Origin: Hyphomicrobiales bacterium
Lineage (GTDB): Bacteria > Pseudomonadota > Alphaproteobacteria > Rhizobiales > Rhizobiaceae
Length of the DNA stretch: 40,606 nt
Direction of reading: 5' to 3'
Assembly (NCBI GenBank): GCA_900474095.1
Contig: UCOA01000006.1
Coordinates: 1-40,606 of the forward strand
Part shown: in pieces, positions 7,503 through 16,700 of the stretch
How the letters are laid out: each line of letters begins with the position of its first letter
Position numbering within the stretch: the stretch's first letter is position 1
Position numbers and translations under genes: made by a program
The notes under the pieces: model-generated
What the model saw: only the letters and a program-made list of their open reading frames with translations
Database searches by the model: none
What the model was told of the DNA's origin: nothing

Positions 7503-10500
7503 ATGGCGAAACAACCAAACACACACGGTGACCGTTTAGGGCACGCTTCAAGAGCGAAGCGCGAGCGCGGCAACGATGGGGTTGGCGCCGGTCCCATTGT
7601 CGCCACCGCTGTTCCTGTCGTCGGCATCGGAGCCTCAGCTGGCGGCATCGAAGCGTTGGGCAGCTTCTTCGATGCCATGCCGGCCGACAGCGGCTGCGCC
7701 TTCGTTGTGGTCCTGCATCTCGATCCCAAGCACGAAAGCGACATGGCTCGCATTCTAGGTGACCACACCGGGATGCCAGTGGCGCAGGTCGAGGGCGCAA
7801 TGGTGCTCGCCCCCGACCACGTCTACGTCATCGCTCCCGACACCAACCTCAAATTAGAGGAGGGCGAGTTGAAAGTATCTAGACCGTCGAAGCCTCGCGG
7901 TCATTCGGTCGACGTTTTGTTTGCCTCGATCGCGATGGAGCAGCGCGAACGTTCGGTCGCGATCGTGCTTTCCGGGACCGGGAACGACGGCACTGATGGG
8001 TTAACGGAGATCCGGGCCCAAGGTGGCATGAGCCTGGTGCAAGTGCCGGAAACGGCCGGGTTCGACGGCATGCCAAGGAGTGCGATTGCCGCGGGCCTGG
8101 CCGACCACGTGCTTGCCCCGGACAAAATGCCCGAGGCCATCCTCGCTTATATCCATCATGGTTACGTCTCCGCCCCCACCGAGATCGAGCCCGCCTCACC
8201 AAAGGGCGAACCGACAATAGAACGAGTGCTGGAGGTTCTGCGCGACCGCGACGGACACGATTTCGGAAGCTACAAGCGCAACATGCTCAGACGACGCATT
8301 CATCGTCGCATGGGGCTTAGGAATATCGACACGCTCGACGACTACCTCAACGACCTGCGGATCAATTCGGAAGAGCTCGCGACTCTAGCCGCCGATTTGA
8401 TGATCAGCGTCAGCGGGTTCTTCCGCGACCCTGAGGCATGGAATGCGCTTGCGGAGCTGGTAATCGCGCCTCTCGTTGCTGAGCGCGAGAGCGGCGAACC
8501 GGTTCGGGTCTGGATTCCCGCATGCGCCGCGGGAGAGGAAGCTTATTCCGTCGCTATGCTGATAGCCGAGCACGCGCAAGCCGCCGGAAAGCGCTTTGAT
8601 CTGAAGGTATTCGCCACGGATGCGCAAGAGGCCAATCTTCGCAAGGCGCGCGACGGCATCTATCCAACGGCTGCGTTGGCGGATTTTCCGCCCGAACGGG
8701 TGCGGCGCTTCTTCGAAAAACTTGACGGCTCCTTGCAGGTCAGCAAGGAGCTTCGGGATGTGGTCGTGTTTGCGGCCCACAACCTGCTGCGCGATCCGCC
8801 ATTTTCGCGGCTGGACATCATTTCATGCCGCAATTTCCTGATCTATCTGGAGCCGGTGGCACAGCAGTCCATCATCGCCCAATGCCACTTCGCACTGCGG
8901 CCGTATGGACATCTGTTTCTTGGCAATGCCGAGACGATCGGCCGGCATGACGATCTCTTTGAACCTGTTTCCAAGAAATGGCGGATTTATCGCCGGATTG
9001 GACCCACCCGGCACGATCTTATCGACTATCGGCCGTCGCGCGGATCGGTCGGGGTGCGTACAGCGGGCGCGCCACCTATGCCCCCGGAGGCTGCCTCCGT
9101 TGCCGACATCGCGCGGCGAGCATTGCTAGAGCGGTACGCCCCTCCCTCGGTGCTGATCGATCCGAAGGGCCGCGTTCTCTATTTTCATGGCACGACGCGC
9201 GAATATCTGGAGCAGCCCCCCGGCGAACCGACCAGGGATCTGCTGGTCATGGCGCGCGATGGATTGGCCCTGAAACTTCGCGGTGCGATGCGCGAAGCCT
9301 CGAAAGGCGACAAAAGCGTCACGGTCTACGGCCGAATAGATGGAAACGGCGCGTCACGGGATGTGGCCATGACGGTCATGCCGCTGCCTGCCTCGCCGCA
9401 AGCCGGCAAACTCGCCCTCGTGAGCTTCGCGCCGCGGTCGCTGACCACGGAGACAAGTCAGCCGCCTGTTCGCGAGGACCGCGGCGAAACGACCTCCGGC
9501 GAGCGAGCACTTCAAGAAGAACTGGCTGCGATGCGGGCTGAGTTGCGCGACACCGTTGAACATCTCGAAACGGCGAACGAGGAGTTGAAGACGTCGAATG
9601 AGGAAGCGACCTCGATGAACGAGAAGCTGCAGTCCACCAATGAGGAACTGGAAACCTCCAAGGAGGAGCTGCAGTCCTTCAACGAGGAACTGAACACGGT
9701 CAACAGCCAGCTTCAGCACAAGATCGCCGCACTGGAACGGACCACAAATGACTTGAACAATCTGCTTGCTGGGTCAGAGACGGCCACCCTGTTTCTGGAC
9801 AACAAGCTGGCGATCACCTGGTTCGCTCCGGCGACGAAAGAACTTTTCGATCTCGCAACGTCGGATATCGGTCGACCGATCGCCCACTTCGCTGATGAGA
9901 ACTTGCTGTCGGACGCCGAGACTGTGCTTCGGAAACTCACCACCATCGAGGCCGAGGTCACGTCCGATGCGGGCCGCTGGTACCTGCGGCGCATGCTCCC
10001 GTACCGAACGCGCGACAACCACATAGCTGGCGTTGTTATCGCCTTCAGCGACATCACCCACCGGAAGGCGGCCGCCCAAGCGATCGATGATGCAAGGGTC
10101 TATTCCGAGGCGATCGTCGCGACCGTGCGGCAGCCTCTGCTTGTCCTCGACTCCGAACTGCGCATCCAGTCGGCCAATCCGGCCTTCCTTAGCCTCTTCA
10201 AGGTTAGGGCGAGAGAAACCGAGGGCAGCCTGCTGTATGGCCTTGGCAACGGGCAGTGGGATATTCCGGCTCTGAGAACACTTCTCGACGAGGTGCTGCC
10301 GAAGGGCCAGGAAGTCACCGATTACGAGTTGGAGCAGGAATTTCGCAACATCGGACGGCGCTGTATTTTGCTCAATGCCCGCAAGCTTTCCCAGGGAGGC
10401 GGTCGGAACGAGTTGATCCTGCTGGCCATTGAGGACATAACCGAACGCAGGAAACGAGAGAATGCGGTCCGCTCGAGCGAGCGGCGTCTGAAGGATCTCA

Positions 10501-11876
10501 TCGAGGCGTTGCCGGGCGCGGTCTATACGACCGATGCGGAAGGGCGGATCACTTCTTATAACGCCGCTGCCGCCGAGTTGTGGGGCCGCACTCCGGAGCT
10601 GGGCACGGATGCATGGTGCGGCTCCTGGCGAATGTACCGGCTAGACGGCACACCGTTGCCGCATGACGAATGCCCAATGGCGGTCGCCCTGAAAGAGAAG
10701 AGGCAGATACAGGGTGCGGAAGCCATTTCCGAACGGCCTAACGGCGTCCGGGTGCCGTTCCTTGCCTACCCGACCCCGTTGCGCGATCTGTCGGGCGAGG
10801 TCACGGGGGCAGTCAACATGCTGGTGGATATCAGCGAGCGAAAGCGGTCCGAAGCGCTTGCGGAACGCCTCGCCGCGATTGTCGAATCCTCCGACGACGC
10901 GATCGTCAGCAAAACCCTGGACGGCACTATAATGAGTTGGAACGAAGGAGCGGAGCAGCTGTTCGGCTATGGGTCTGACGAAATCCTAGGCAGATCGATC
11001 ATGACCCTGGTGCCTCCGGATCGACGCGACGAGGAGATGGACATCCTCGACCGGATCAGCCGAGGCGAGCACATTCAGCACTACGAAACGCTCCGCCGAC
11101 GCAAGGACGGAGGCTTGGTCTGGGTTTCGTTGTCCATTTCCCCCCTGAAGGATGCCGCAGGCAATGTCATCGGTGCCTCCAAGATAGCACGCGATATGAC
11201 CGAGCGCCGCCGTGCTGACGAGCACCGGAAAACGCTCATGGATGAACTCAATCACCGCGTCAAAAATACGATGGCCGTCATCCAGTCCATCGCTTCCCAG
11301 ACACTTAGCCACGCATCGACGCTGGACGAGGCGCGGGAGGCATTCGGCTCACGGCTAATCAACCTGGCGAAGGCACATGATGTGTTGACGCGCGAAAGCT
11401 GGCAGAGCGCGAACTTGGCCGAAGTTATCTTGGATACGGTCAAGCCACATGCGGGCGGAGAAAACCGCTTCAGAATTGAGGGGCCTGATCTTCGGCTTTC
11501 TCCGAGTGCGGCACTGGCGATTGCGATGGCGCTGCACGAACTCAGCACGAATGCCGCCAAATATGGTGCTCTCTCCAAGGAGACAGGCCACGTTGCGATC
11601 GTGTGGCAAATCAAAGGTACCGGTGCGGACCGCGGGCTTGTCCTGCATTGGCAAGAGAGCGGGGGACCGCCGGTGGCCACGCCGAAACGCAAGGGCTTCG
11701 GTTCACGCCTGATCGAGCGTGCCCTGGCAGCGGAACTCTGCGGCGAAGTGCGCGTTGAGTACGAGTCCTCCGGTCTTGAGTGCACGATCATCGCGCCTCT
11801 GCCCGCTGGCCAAGAAATACTAGGAGGACGAAGTGGCCACACCGGAGGGGAGGCGGATTCTGATCATCGAGGATGA
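7503..11876 (+). CDS. CheB-CheR-PAS hybrid HWE sensor histidine kinase
   Basis: About 1457 residues. Order: CheB methylesterase (GIGASAGGIE near residue 43 with the catalytic Ser; LSGTGNDGTDG near 160), CheR methyltransferase (SVSGFFRDPEAW; SAM-binding ACAAGEEAYS near 345), a long coiled coil (about 670-750, repeated NEELxTSNEE units), four PAS-like domains (about 752-1236), and a C-terminal HWE kinase. The kinase has H-box LNHRVKNTMAVI, N-box LHELSTNAAKYGALS and HWQESGGPP. There is no membrane segment. CheB/CheR here probably act as signalling modules, since no receptor is nearby. The start at ATG 7503 is chosen because CheB begins soon after; its ribosome site is weak. The last 44 bases overlap the response regulator gene, so the two are co-expressed partners. 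Confidence 0.9.
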   Translation: MAKQPNTHGDRLGHASRAKRERGNDGVGAGPIVATAVPVVGIGASAGGIEALGSFFDAMPADSGCAFVVVLHLDPKHESDMARILGDHTGMPVAQVEGAMVLAPDHVYVIAPDTNLKLEEGELKVSRPSKPRGHSVDVLFASIAMEQRERSVAIVLSGTGNDGTDGLTEIRAQGGMSLVQVPETAGFDGMPRSAIAAGLADHVLAPDKMPEAILAYIHHGYVSAPTEIEPASPKGEPTIERVLEVLRDRDGHDFGSYKRNMLRRRIHRRMGLRNIDTLDDYLNDLRINSEELATLAADLMISVSGFFRDPEAWNALAELVIAPLVAERESGEPVRVWIPACAAGEEAYSVAMLIAEHAQAAGKRFDLKVFATDAQEANLRKARDGIYPTAALADFPPERVRRFFEKLDGSLQVSKELRDVVVFAAHNLLRDPPFSRLDIISCRNFLIYLEPVAQQSIIAQCHFALRPYGHLFLGNAETIGRHDDLFEPVSKKWRIYRRIGPTRHDLIDYRPSRGSVGVRTAGAPPMPPEAASVADIARRALLERYAPPSVLIDPKGRVLYFHGTTREYLEQPPGEPTRDLLVMARDGLALKLRGAMREASKGDKSVTVYGRIDGNGASRDVAMTVMPLPASPQAGKLALVSFAPRSLTTETSQPPVREDRGETTSGERALQEELAAMRAELRDTVEHLETANEELKTSNEEATSMNEKLQSTNEELETSKEELQSFNEELNTVNSQLQHKIAALERTTNDLNNLLAGSETATLFLDNKLAITWFAPATKELFDLATSDIGRPIAHFADENLLSDAETVLRKLTTIEAEVTSDAGRWYLRRMLPYRTRDNHIAGVVIAFSDITHRKAAAQAIDDARVYSEAIVATVRQPLLVLDSELRIQSANPAFLSLFKVRARETEGSLLYGLGNGQWDIPALRTLLDEVLPKGQEVTDYELEQEFRNIGRRCILLNARKLSQGGGRNELILLAIEDITERRKRENAVRSSERRLKDLIEALPGAVYTTDAEGRITSYNAAAAELWGRTPELGTDAWCGSWRMYRLDGTPLPHDECPMAVALKEKRQIQGAEAISERPNGVRVPFLAYPTPLRDLSGEVTGAVNMLVDISERKRSEALAERLAAIVESSDDAIVSKTLDGTIMSWNEGAEQLFGYGSDEILGRSIMTLVPPDRRDEEMDILDRISRGEHIQHYETLRRRKDGGLVWVSLSISPLKDAAGNVIGASKIARDMTERRRADEHRKTLMDELNHRVKNTMAVIQSIASQTLSHASTLDEAREAFGSRLINLAKAHDVLTRESWQSANLAEVILDTVKPHAGGENRFRIEGPDLRLSPSAALAIAMALHELSTNAAKYGALSKETGHVAIVWQIKGTGADRGLVLHWQESGGPPVATPKRKGFGSRLIERALAAELCGEVRVEYESSGLECTIIAPLPAGQEILGGRSGHTGGEADSDHRG

Positions 11877-12204
11877 ATTCCTCGTGGCGATGCTTCTTGA
11901 GGACCTTCTCTCGGAAATGGGCCACTGCGTGGTGGCATGCATTGCCCGGATCGACAACGGCATGAAGTTCGCGGATCACGCGGATCTCGACTTCGCAATA
12001 CTCGATGTCAACGTCGGTGGCGAACAGTCGTTTCCGGTCGCCGAAATTCTACGTCGACGTGGCATACCCTTCATATTCGCGACCGGGTACGGCGCCGGCG
12101 GCGTGACGAGCGAGTTTCGCAACGAACTCACTTTGCAAAAGCCATATGAACCCCGGGAACTGGAGCGAGCGATTGAGCAGGCGTGCGCGCGGCTCACCGA
12201 CTGA
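11833..12204 (+). CDS. FATGUY-type single-domain response regulator
   Basis: A 123-residue receiver with no output domain. Marks are IIEDEFLVAMLLEDLL (acidic pair), FAILDVNVGGE (phospho-Asp), PFIFATGYGAGG (the FATGUY signature around the Thr) and LQKPYEPREL (conserved Lys). FATGUY receivers, such as SdrG in Sphingomonas, are known to be phosphorylated by HWE and HisKA_2 kinases and to tune the general stress response. The GTG start at 11833 has an excellent ribosome site (TAGGAGGACGAA). It overlaps the kinase gene by 44 bases in another frame, so the pair is translationally linked, and the upstream kinase is the probable phosphodonor. Several EcfG-type promoters nearby fit this role. Confidence 0.92.
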   Translation: MATPEGRRILIIEDEFLVAMLLEDLLSEMGHCVVACIARIDNGMKFADHADLDFAILDVNVGGEQSFPVAEILRRRGIPFIFATGYGAGGVTSEFRNELTLQKPYEPRELERAIEQACARLTD

Positions 12205-12333
12205 GCCGTTCAAGATCGCTGTCGCCCATTGAAGACGTCTGACGAATTTGCGACCGATCGTCGTCGAAGCCAAACTGCTCGCAACCAAGCAAATACTCAC
12301 ATCATTTCAGACAGATCATATGCCGATCGCCAA

Positions 12334-12528
12334 TCACCGAGGTCCTGAACCTGTCTTTTGTTGAGCGAGCGCGTTGTCGGATGAATTGCCGCTCCCACTT
12401 TCTTGCTTGGCCAACCGCATAGCCCTCAGTGCTTCGGTTTTCCTGCGACGTGCGGCCTGATTTTCTTCGATAATGGCTTGCGCCTTCTGTTTGCTCTCTT
12501 CAAAAAACCCATCAATTGCGGGAGGCAT
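12334..12528 (-). CDS. Small charged protein, distant KT-x-ALR family
   Basis: About 64 residues: MPPAIDGFFEESKQKAQAII, then EENQAARRRKTEALRAMRLAKQ, then a Ser/Asn/Gln-rich tail. It shares the helix motif (R/K)KTxALRxxRL with the frames at 6139-6321 and 17876-18055. The start is unclear: ATG 12528 has no good ribosome site, and a TTG at 12564 would add 12 residues. It is convergent with the FATGUY response regulator, 129 bases away. Function unknown. The recurrence next to signalling genes is the main reason to accept it. Confidence 0.5.
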   Translation of the reverse strand: MPPAIDGFFEESKQKAQAIIEENQAARRRKTEALRAMRLAKQESGSGNSSDNALAQQKTGSGPR

Positions 12529-12947
12529 TGAATACCGGTCTGATCTGGCTGTCTTCCTGTCCAATCGATTTCAACTTGGGATCAGGGCTGAAAGCATCGT
12601 CGCTCCTGACCCGGAAGAGAGCGACAATCAATCCACACATGGACTGCGCTCGATCGCTTTCCCCGCGCAGGTATTGCGGTCTACGAATGGTTCGGCGATC
12701 CCGGTGCCACGCATGGGATTGTGCAAACTCAACCAACTCGATCCCCGAGCATCGCTGGACCTGAGTATGTTTAAGCTCGTTGTCCCGATGGACCCGCGGT
12801 TGCACTATTCTTTATCAAGGCATCCATGGTTTTGTCGCTGATCTTTGTCGCCTACTTCACGCTGCGTTGGCTGAAAATCAGGCCCCGAAGGCTGCCCCCC
12901 AAGCGACTGACATCAAATGACTGACTATCCGCTTCAATTCGTCGCAC
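12529..12947. other. Gene-poor stretch
   Basis: No family recognised on either strand. A tiny frame at 12826-12924 encodes a hydrophobic segment followed by a basic tail (MVLSLIFVAYFTLRWLKIRP); it may be a remnant of a membrane protein but has no ribosome site. Confidence 0.4.
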
Positions 12948-13151
12948 CTACTTTTCAAATTGCGCTTCAACGGAGAAAGGTCGGTCCTCGGCAGCCGCAA
13001 CGCTGCCAGATGCTGCTTCTTTGTTTGGGAGCAAGCGGCGCGGTTCGTATCGGCGTGCTAGTGGTCCGCTTAGTTGCGTCCAGCCAACAGGGCGGGCGGT
13101 CATTCCGACCGCGACGCCCACAATGAATACGCTCGTTAACCCTGCGATCAT
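12948..13151 (-). CDS. Small protein with one N-terminal membrane segment
   Basis: A 67-residue frame starting MIAGLTSVFIVGVAVGMTARP, which looks like a membrane anchor or uncleaved signal. It is followed by a basic, Pro-containing hydrophilic tail. No family is recognised. There is no clear ribosome site. The opposite strand also has an open frame, so it could be spurious. It is kept because hydrophobic segment and basic flank are arranged as in real small membrane proteins. Confidence 0.35.
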   Translation of the reverse strand: MIAGLTSVFIVGVAVGMTARPVGWTQLSGPLARRYEPRRLLPNKEAASGSVAAAEDRPFSVEAQFEK

Positions 13152-13183
13152 GGTGGCATGGTTCGGCTGCGGACGCGCCGTCT

Positions 13184-13417
13184 CTAGTGAGAGTCTCGGT
13201 GGTCCGCGAGATCCGATATGCTTCGCTTAAGATGAGACACGTAAGCAGTAGGCCGACGGAGTTCTTCCTGAAATCCTCCGTCGTCAGATGGTTGCGGCTG
13301 AGGGGCGATATCTCGTTCGATTGAATCGTCAGCTAGGTCCGCGAAATATTCGTCTAGTTCATTTTCACGGTCGGGATGATTCCGGTTGCCGATCGTCTTA
13401 CTGCCACCTTGCATCAT
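13184..13417 (-). CDS. Hypothetical acidic small protein
   Basis: A frame of about 77 residues starting with two adjacent Met codons (ATGATG), with GAGGACAGGG just upstream as a plausible ribosome site. The sequence is polar and acidic (ENELDEYFADLADDSIERD), followed by a Pro/Gln stretch and a basic end with YVSHLKRSISDLADHR. No family is recognised. It lies in the same direction as, and downstream of, the YflT-like gene, but a strong hairpin and about 170 bases separate them. Confidence 0.45.
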   Translation of the reverse strand: MMQGGSKTIGNRNHPDRENELDEYFADLADDSIERDIAPQPQPSDDGGFQEELRRPTAYVSHLKRSISDLADHRDSH

Positions 13418-13548
13418 GACCCTGTCCTCATTTGTTTGTGCTCGGACAAACGCGGATGGCGACAAAAGGATGCCTCACTACTTAAAAGCGTTGTCGACGC
13501 TTAGAATCTAAAGAAGAACTGAACACCTCCGGCAACATCGATAGCGAT

Positions 13549-13583
13549 CTGTGCTCAGGGCCACGTGGCGGCCCTGAGCACAG
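13549..13583 (-). terminator. Long perfect hairpin after the YflT-like gene
   Basis: CTGTGCTCAGGGCC and GGCCCTGAGCACAG form a 14-base perfect stem with a seven-base loop, only four bases past the stop codon at 13588. There is no T run. It is the strongest hairpin in the window. Confidence 0.65.
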
Positions 13584-13587
13584 AGAA

Positions 13588-14196
13588 TTAGACCGACGAC
13601 GCACGGCCCGCGTAACGAGCGCGCTCTTCGTCGATCTCCGCTTGGCTATACGGTTCGGACGCATGGTCGAAGCCCGTCCAGCCCTGTCCTTCGTACGCGC
13701 TCCGCCGCGTCGGCAGGTCGACCCAGTTCGACCGCTGCAGGATGGCCTCGGCCTCGCCGGCGCGCCCTTCGTCGACCCTGGCGGTGACCAGCGTACCGCC
13801 GCGTCGGACGCCTTCCGCATAAACGTGGGCATCGCGCTCATCGACGCCTGAATCCGTCAGCGCACCGATCAGGCCGCCAGCAGCTCCGCCGACAACCGCA
13901 CCAGCGACAGCACCAGCAGCCGTGGCAGCCAGCCAACCGGCAGCAACGACCGGACCCAAACCTGGAATGGCCATAATGCCAAGCCCCGTCAGCAGGCCTC
14001 CGACACCACCAACGGCCGCGCCGATGCCAGCGCCGGCACCTGCGTCTTCTGCGACATCGTCGTTCTTGTAGCGGCCATCCGCATTGTTCGAGACGATGCT
14101 GATGTCGCTGTCGGAAATGCCAGCGGCCTTAAGTTGGTTAACTGCGGATGTCGCATCGGAATAGTTGTCAAATAGCCCTGTGACTGTCTTCGTCAT
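13588..14196 (-). CDS. YflT-like general stress protein with glycine-zipper segment
   Basis: A 202-residue protein. Residues 1-45 (TKTVTGLFDNYSDATSAVNQ, GISDSDISIVSN) match the general-stress 17M/YflT-type domain (PF11181). Residues 55-115 form a Gly/Ala-rich stretch with repeated GxGxxxGG spacing, probably membrane-associated, as in glycine-zipper proteins. A second alpha/beta unit follows (RDAHVYAEGVRRGGTLVTARVDEGRAGEAEAILQ) and then a Tyr-containing acidic tail. The ATG start has AAGGAGAAACACC upstream. It lies 33 bases downstream of the PepSY-like gene on the same strand, so both probably share the EcfG-type promoter at 14594-14618. Role: stress-induced, mechanism unknown. Confidence 0.88.
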   Translation of the reverse strand: MTKTVTGLFDNYSDATSAVNQLKAAGISDSDISIVSNNADGRYKNDDVAEDAGAGAGIGAAVGGVGGLLTGLGIMAIPGLGPVVAAGWLAATAAGAVAGAVVGGAAGGLIGALTDSGVDERDAHVYAEGVRRGGTLVTARVDEGRAGEAEAILQRSNWVDLPTRRSAYEGQGWTGFDHASEPYSQAEIDEERARYAGRASSV

Positions 14197-14229
14197 GGTG
14201 TTTCTCCTTGTTGTTGTTCTTGGTTGCGC

Positions 14230-14550
14230 TTACTTGGCGACGATGTTGCCCTGGTAGTCCAACGACACCATCACGGCCTTGCCGTCCTTCGTGGCCTTAC
14301 CCTGCCAGACGCCCTTATCGTCGAGCTTCAGCTCTGTGACGTCGGCATACCCGGCTTCGACGATCCGGTCCTTGGCTTGGCCCTCCGTGAAGCTGTTCGC
14401 GCCTTCGACAGGTGCGGTGGCGTTCTGGTCGGAAGGGGTCGCGACTGCCGGAGTGTCGCCATCCGGGTTCGGTGTTGGCGTCGCCGTCTGTGCGAAAACC
14501 GACGTTGCGGAAAAAGCGATGACCGCCGTTGCGATGAACAGTTTCTTCAT
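14230..14550 (-). CDS. Secreted PepSY-like small protein
   Basis: A 106-residue protein. Residues 1-21 (MKKLFIATAVIAFSATSVFA) form a clear Sec signal peptide with an Ala-x-Ala cleavage site, so the mature protein is periplasmic. A Pro/Thr-rich linker follows. Then comes FTEGQAKDRIVEAGYADVTEL, KLDDKGVWQGKATKDGKAVMVSLDYQGNI, which has the helix then three-strand layout of PepSY-like domains. The ATG has AAGGAGACACAC upstream; the longer upstream frame is rejected because it would place the signal peptide inside. It is first in a two-gene unit with the YflT-like gene. An EcfG-type promoter ends 43 bases upstream. Confidence 0.85.
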   Translation of the reverse strand: MKKLFIATAVIAFSATSVFAQTATPTPNPDGDTPAVATPSDQNATAPVEGANSFTEGQAKDRIVEAGYADVTELKLDDKGVWQGKATKDGKAVMVSLDYQGNIVAK

Positions 14551-14593
14551 GTGTGTCTCCTTGCAGGATCGTTGAGTGATCCTCGGGCCAGAC

Positions 14594-14618
14594 AACTTTC
14601 GAAGGTCGTGAAGGTTCC
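14594..14618 (-). promoter_or_regulatory. EcfG-type promoter for the PepSY-YflT pair
   Basis: Minus-strand GGAAC at 14618-14614, 16 bases, then AGTT at 14597-14594. It ends 43 bases before the ATG at 14550. Confidence 0.6.
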
Positions 14619-15324
14619 AATCACCGCCTCGCCGGGGGAAAAAACTTTTGAAATCCGCAACATCAATCTCATGACGGAACATGCGGCCGCCGGCCGAGTT
14701 AATGAGCAGCTCGCGCGATCTTCCCCAGGCAGTTGATGGTCTCACACCCGACGGGACGCTCCCGGTCGAAGTCGGCGATGAACAGGCGGAGAGGAAGAGC
14801 GCGCGACATCGGCTCCCTCGATCGTATGTTACCTGTCAGACGTATCGCCAAACACGGCATGCACTACTACCTGACACGCCTGGAAAACGATGCCGCGCCA
14901 TCGGTTCGCAGGCCCAGACCATCGATGATGTGAAGCTCATGTTGACGACAAATGACATTCCGATCGAAGAAGGTCTGGCGGAATTGCATCGCTCGGGAAC
15001 TTAGGTTCCGTCAACCTTCGCCCGGCTGCCAAGTGGAAACGATACTGAGGGCGAAGATTCTGGAATAGGCCGAACTGGCATACTATCGCAGCCCGCAGTC
15101 TCGCGCTTCAACTGATTGAGAGTAAATATGTCCACCACTCTCCTCCGACGGCTTGCACGGTCCCGATGGCGGCACGCTACCGCGTCTACGTTCTCGTGGC
15201 CGACGTTCTGTATTGGCCGCTAGGTCACGGATGCCGCTAATTATTTGTGCAGTGCAGCAACCTTCTGCCGCATGGTGCGTTGGGGGACCGGGCGGTCCTC
15301 GCCTAAGGCCGCTAGGAGCACCAG
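14619..15324 (+). other. Gene-poor stretch with remnants
   Basis: Two overlapping frames around 14680-15004 hold gene-like pieces in different frames (RIAKHGMHYYLTRLENDAAPS and TIDDVKLMLTTNDIPIEEGLAEL). This suggests a decayed small gene, but I recognise no family. Nothing is seen at 15005-15310 apart from the ribosome site of the next gene. Confidence 0.4.
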
Positions 15325-16416
15325 ATGCGATCCATTTCCGACACGATTGAAAGACTGGGCAAATTGCGCTTGGCCCACAGTCCCTCCCCGCTGTTCGAAA
15401 ACAGGCTGACCGATCTCGGCCCGTTCGGTTCCAACCGGGGTGCCCTTGAGGCGAAAATCCACATCCCGGAGGGCCTCATGCCTCGCGCGCCACTGGTCGT
15501 CGTCCTTCATGGTTGTACTCAGACGGCCAGCGCGTATGATCATGGCTCCGGCTGGTCACGCCTCGCGGACGACTATGGCTTCGCAGTGTTGTTCCCCCAG
15601 CAGACGCGGAGTAACAACGCCAACACCTGTTTCAACTGGTTTGTGCCCGGCGACATCCGGCGTGATCAGGGAGAGGCGTTTTCCATCCGTCAGATGATCG
15701 AAACGGTGACCTCGCGCTACGACATCGATCGAAGCCGCATCTTCATCACCGGGTTGTCCGCAGGTGGAGCGATGGCGAACGTGATGCTCGCAACGCATCC
15801 GGAGCTTTTTGCAGGTGGCGCAATCATTGCAGGCCTTCCTTATGGTACTGCGACAACGGTTCCGGAAGCGTTTGACCGTATGCGTGGGCATGGCCTACCC
15901 GGACCGGATGGTCTCCAGACGCTTCTTCGATCCGCGTCGCCCCATACGGGACCTTGGCCGACGATATCGGTCTGGCAAGGCACCAAAGACCATACGGTCG
16001 TTCCCGCGAACGCTTTCGCGATCATCGAGCAGTGGCGAGGCGTCCATGGCGCGGAGCACTCGCCCGCAACCGAACGGATCGATCGCCATCAAAGGGTCGT
16101 CTGGAGAGATGCGGACGGGCGCGAAGCCCTCGAGCTCTATCAGCTCAGAGGGATGGGGCATGGAACACCGATCGACGTTCCATCGGGCTATGGTAAAGCT
16201 GGTCCATATATGCTGGATGTCGGCATCTCCTCGACCCAGCACATCGCGCGCTCCTGGGGTTTGATCGCATCATTCGAAAAACGGGTGAACCATGATTCTG
16301 GAAAGTCGCACGAGCCGCCAGCGAGTACCTTTCAATCCCCATATTCCTCCGACAAAGGAACGGGAATCCAGCAGACAATCGAGAAAGCCCTCCGGGCGGC
16401 GGGCCTTATGAAATGA
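15325..16416 (+). CDS. PHB depolymerase family esterase
   Basis: A 363-residue alpha/beta hydrolase of the PHB-depolymerase/LpqC type. It has the oxyanion-region VVVLHGCTQTASAYDHGSGWSRLAD and FNWFVPGDIRRDQGEAFSIRQMI. The nucleophile is in GLSAGGAMANVML (Ser about 145). An Asp is in WQGTKDHTV and the His is in GMGHGTPID. These give a full Ser-Asp-His triad. Family members hydrolyse polyhydroxyalkanoate or aryl esters. The absence of a clear N-terminal signal peptide suggests a cytoplasmic enzyme or non-classical export. The tail after residue 320 is Ser/Pro-rich. The ATG follows TAGGAGCACCAG. It is monocistronic; no EcfG site was found. Confidence 0.9.
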   Translation: MRSISDTIERLGKLRLAHSPSPLFENRLTDLGPFGSNRGALEAKIHIPEGLMPRAPLVVVLHGCTQTASAYDHGSGWSRLADDYGFAVLFPQQTRSNNANTCFNWFVPGDIRRDQGEAFSIRQMIETVTSRYDIDRSRIFITGLSAGGAMANVMLATHPELFAGGAIIAGLPYGTATTVPEAFDRMRGHGLPGPDGLQTLLRSASPHTGPWPTISVWQGTKDHTVVPANAFAIIEQWRGVHGAEHSPATERIDRHQRVVWRDADGREALELYQLRGMGHGTPIDVPSGYGKAGPYMLDVGISSTQHIARSWGLIASFEKRVNHDSGKSHEPPASTFQSPYSSDKGTGIQQTIEKALRAAGLMK

Positions 16417-16566
16417 GCTGGCCGCAAGGCTCGGTCTTTCGTCAGACTCCCTCTAGCACGAAGCGGTATCGCCCTGCGACGAGTTGCATTCACAGCCGAT
16501 CGACCTAACGAGGCCGCCAGTGCCCCGATATCGAAATCGGACTATATCTGGAAACTGAAAGAAGAC

Positions 16567-16700
16567 ATGACCGCGACCGACCGCCAAGCCTTCATGCAAC
16601 ATCTGATCGAGTAGGCCAGAGCGTCCGACAGCCCGATCGACGGTGACGCCGATTTCATGATGCTGGCGCAGCTTTGGATCGGCGGCGAGACGAGGCGCTG
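16567..16700 (+). pseudogene. Small rhizobial gene with an in-frame stop
   Basis: One frame reads KEDMTATDRQAFMQHLIE, a TAG stop at 16612-16614, then ARASDSPIDGDADFMMLAQLWIGGE. The two halves look like one small helical protein (charged helix, ASxxPIDGD turn, then a WIGGE helix), interrupted by a single-base stop. The frame runs on without stops upstream of 16567 but has no clear start. The family is not named. The end runs into the next frame. Confidence 0.45.
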
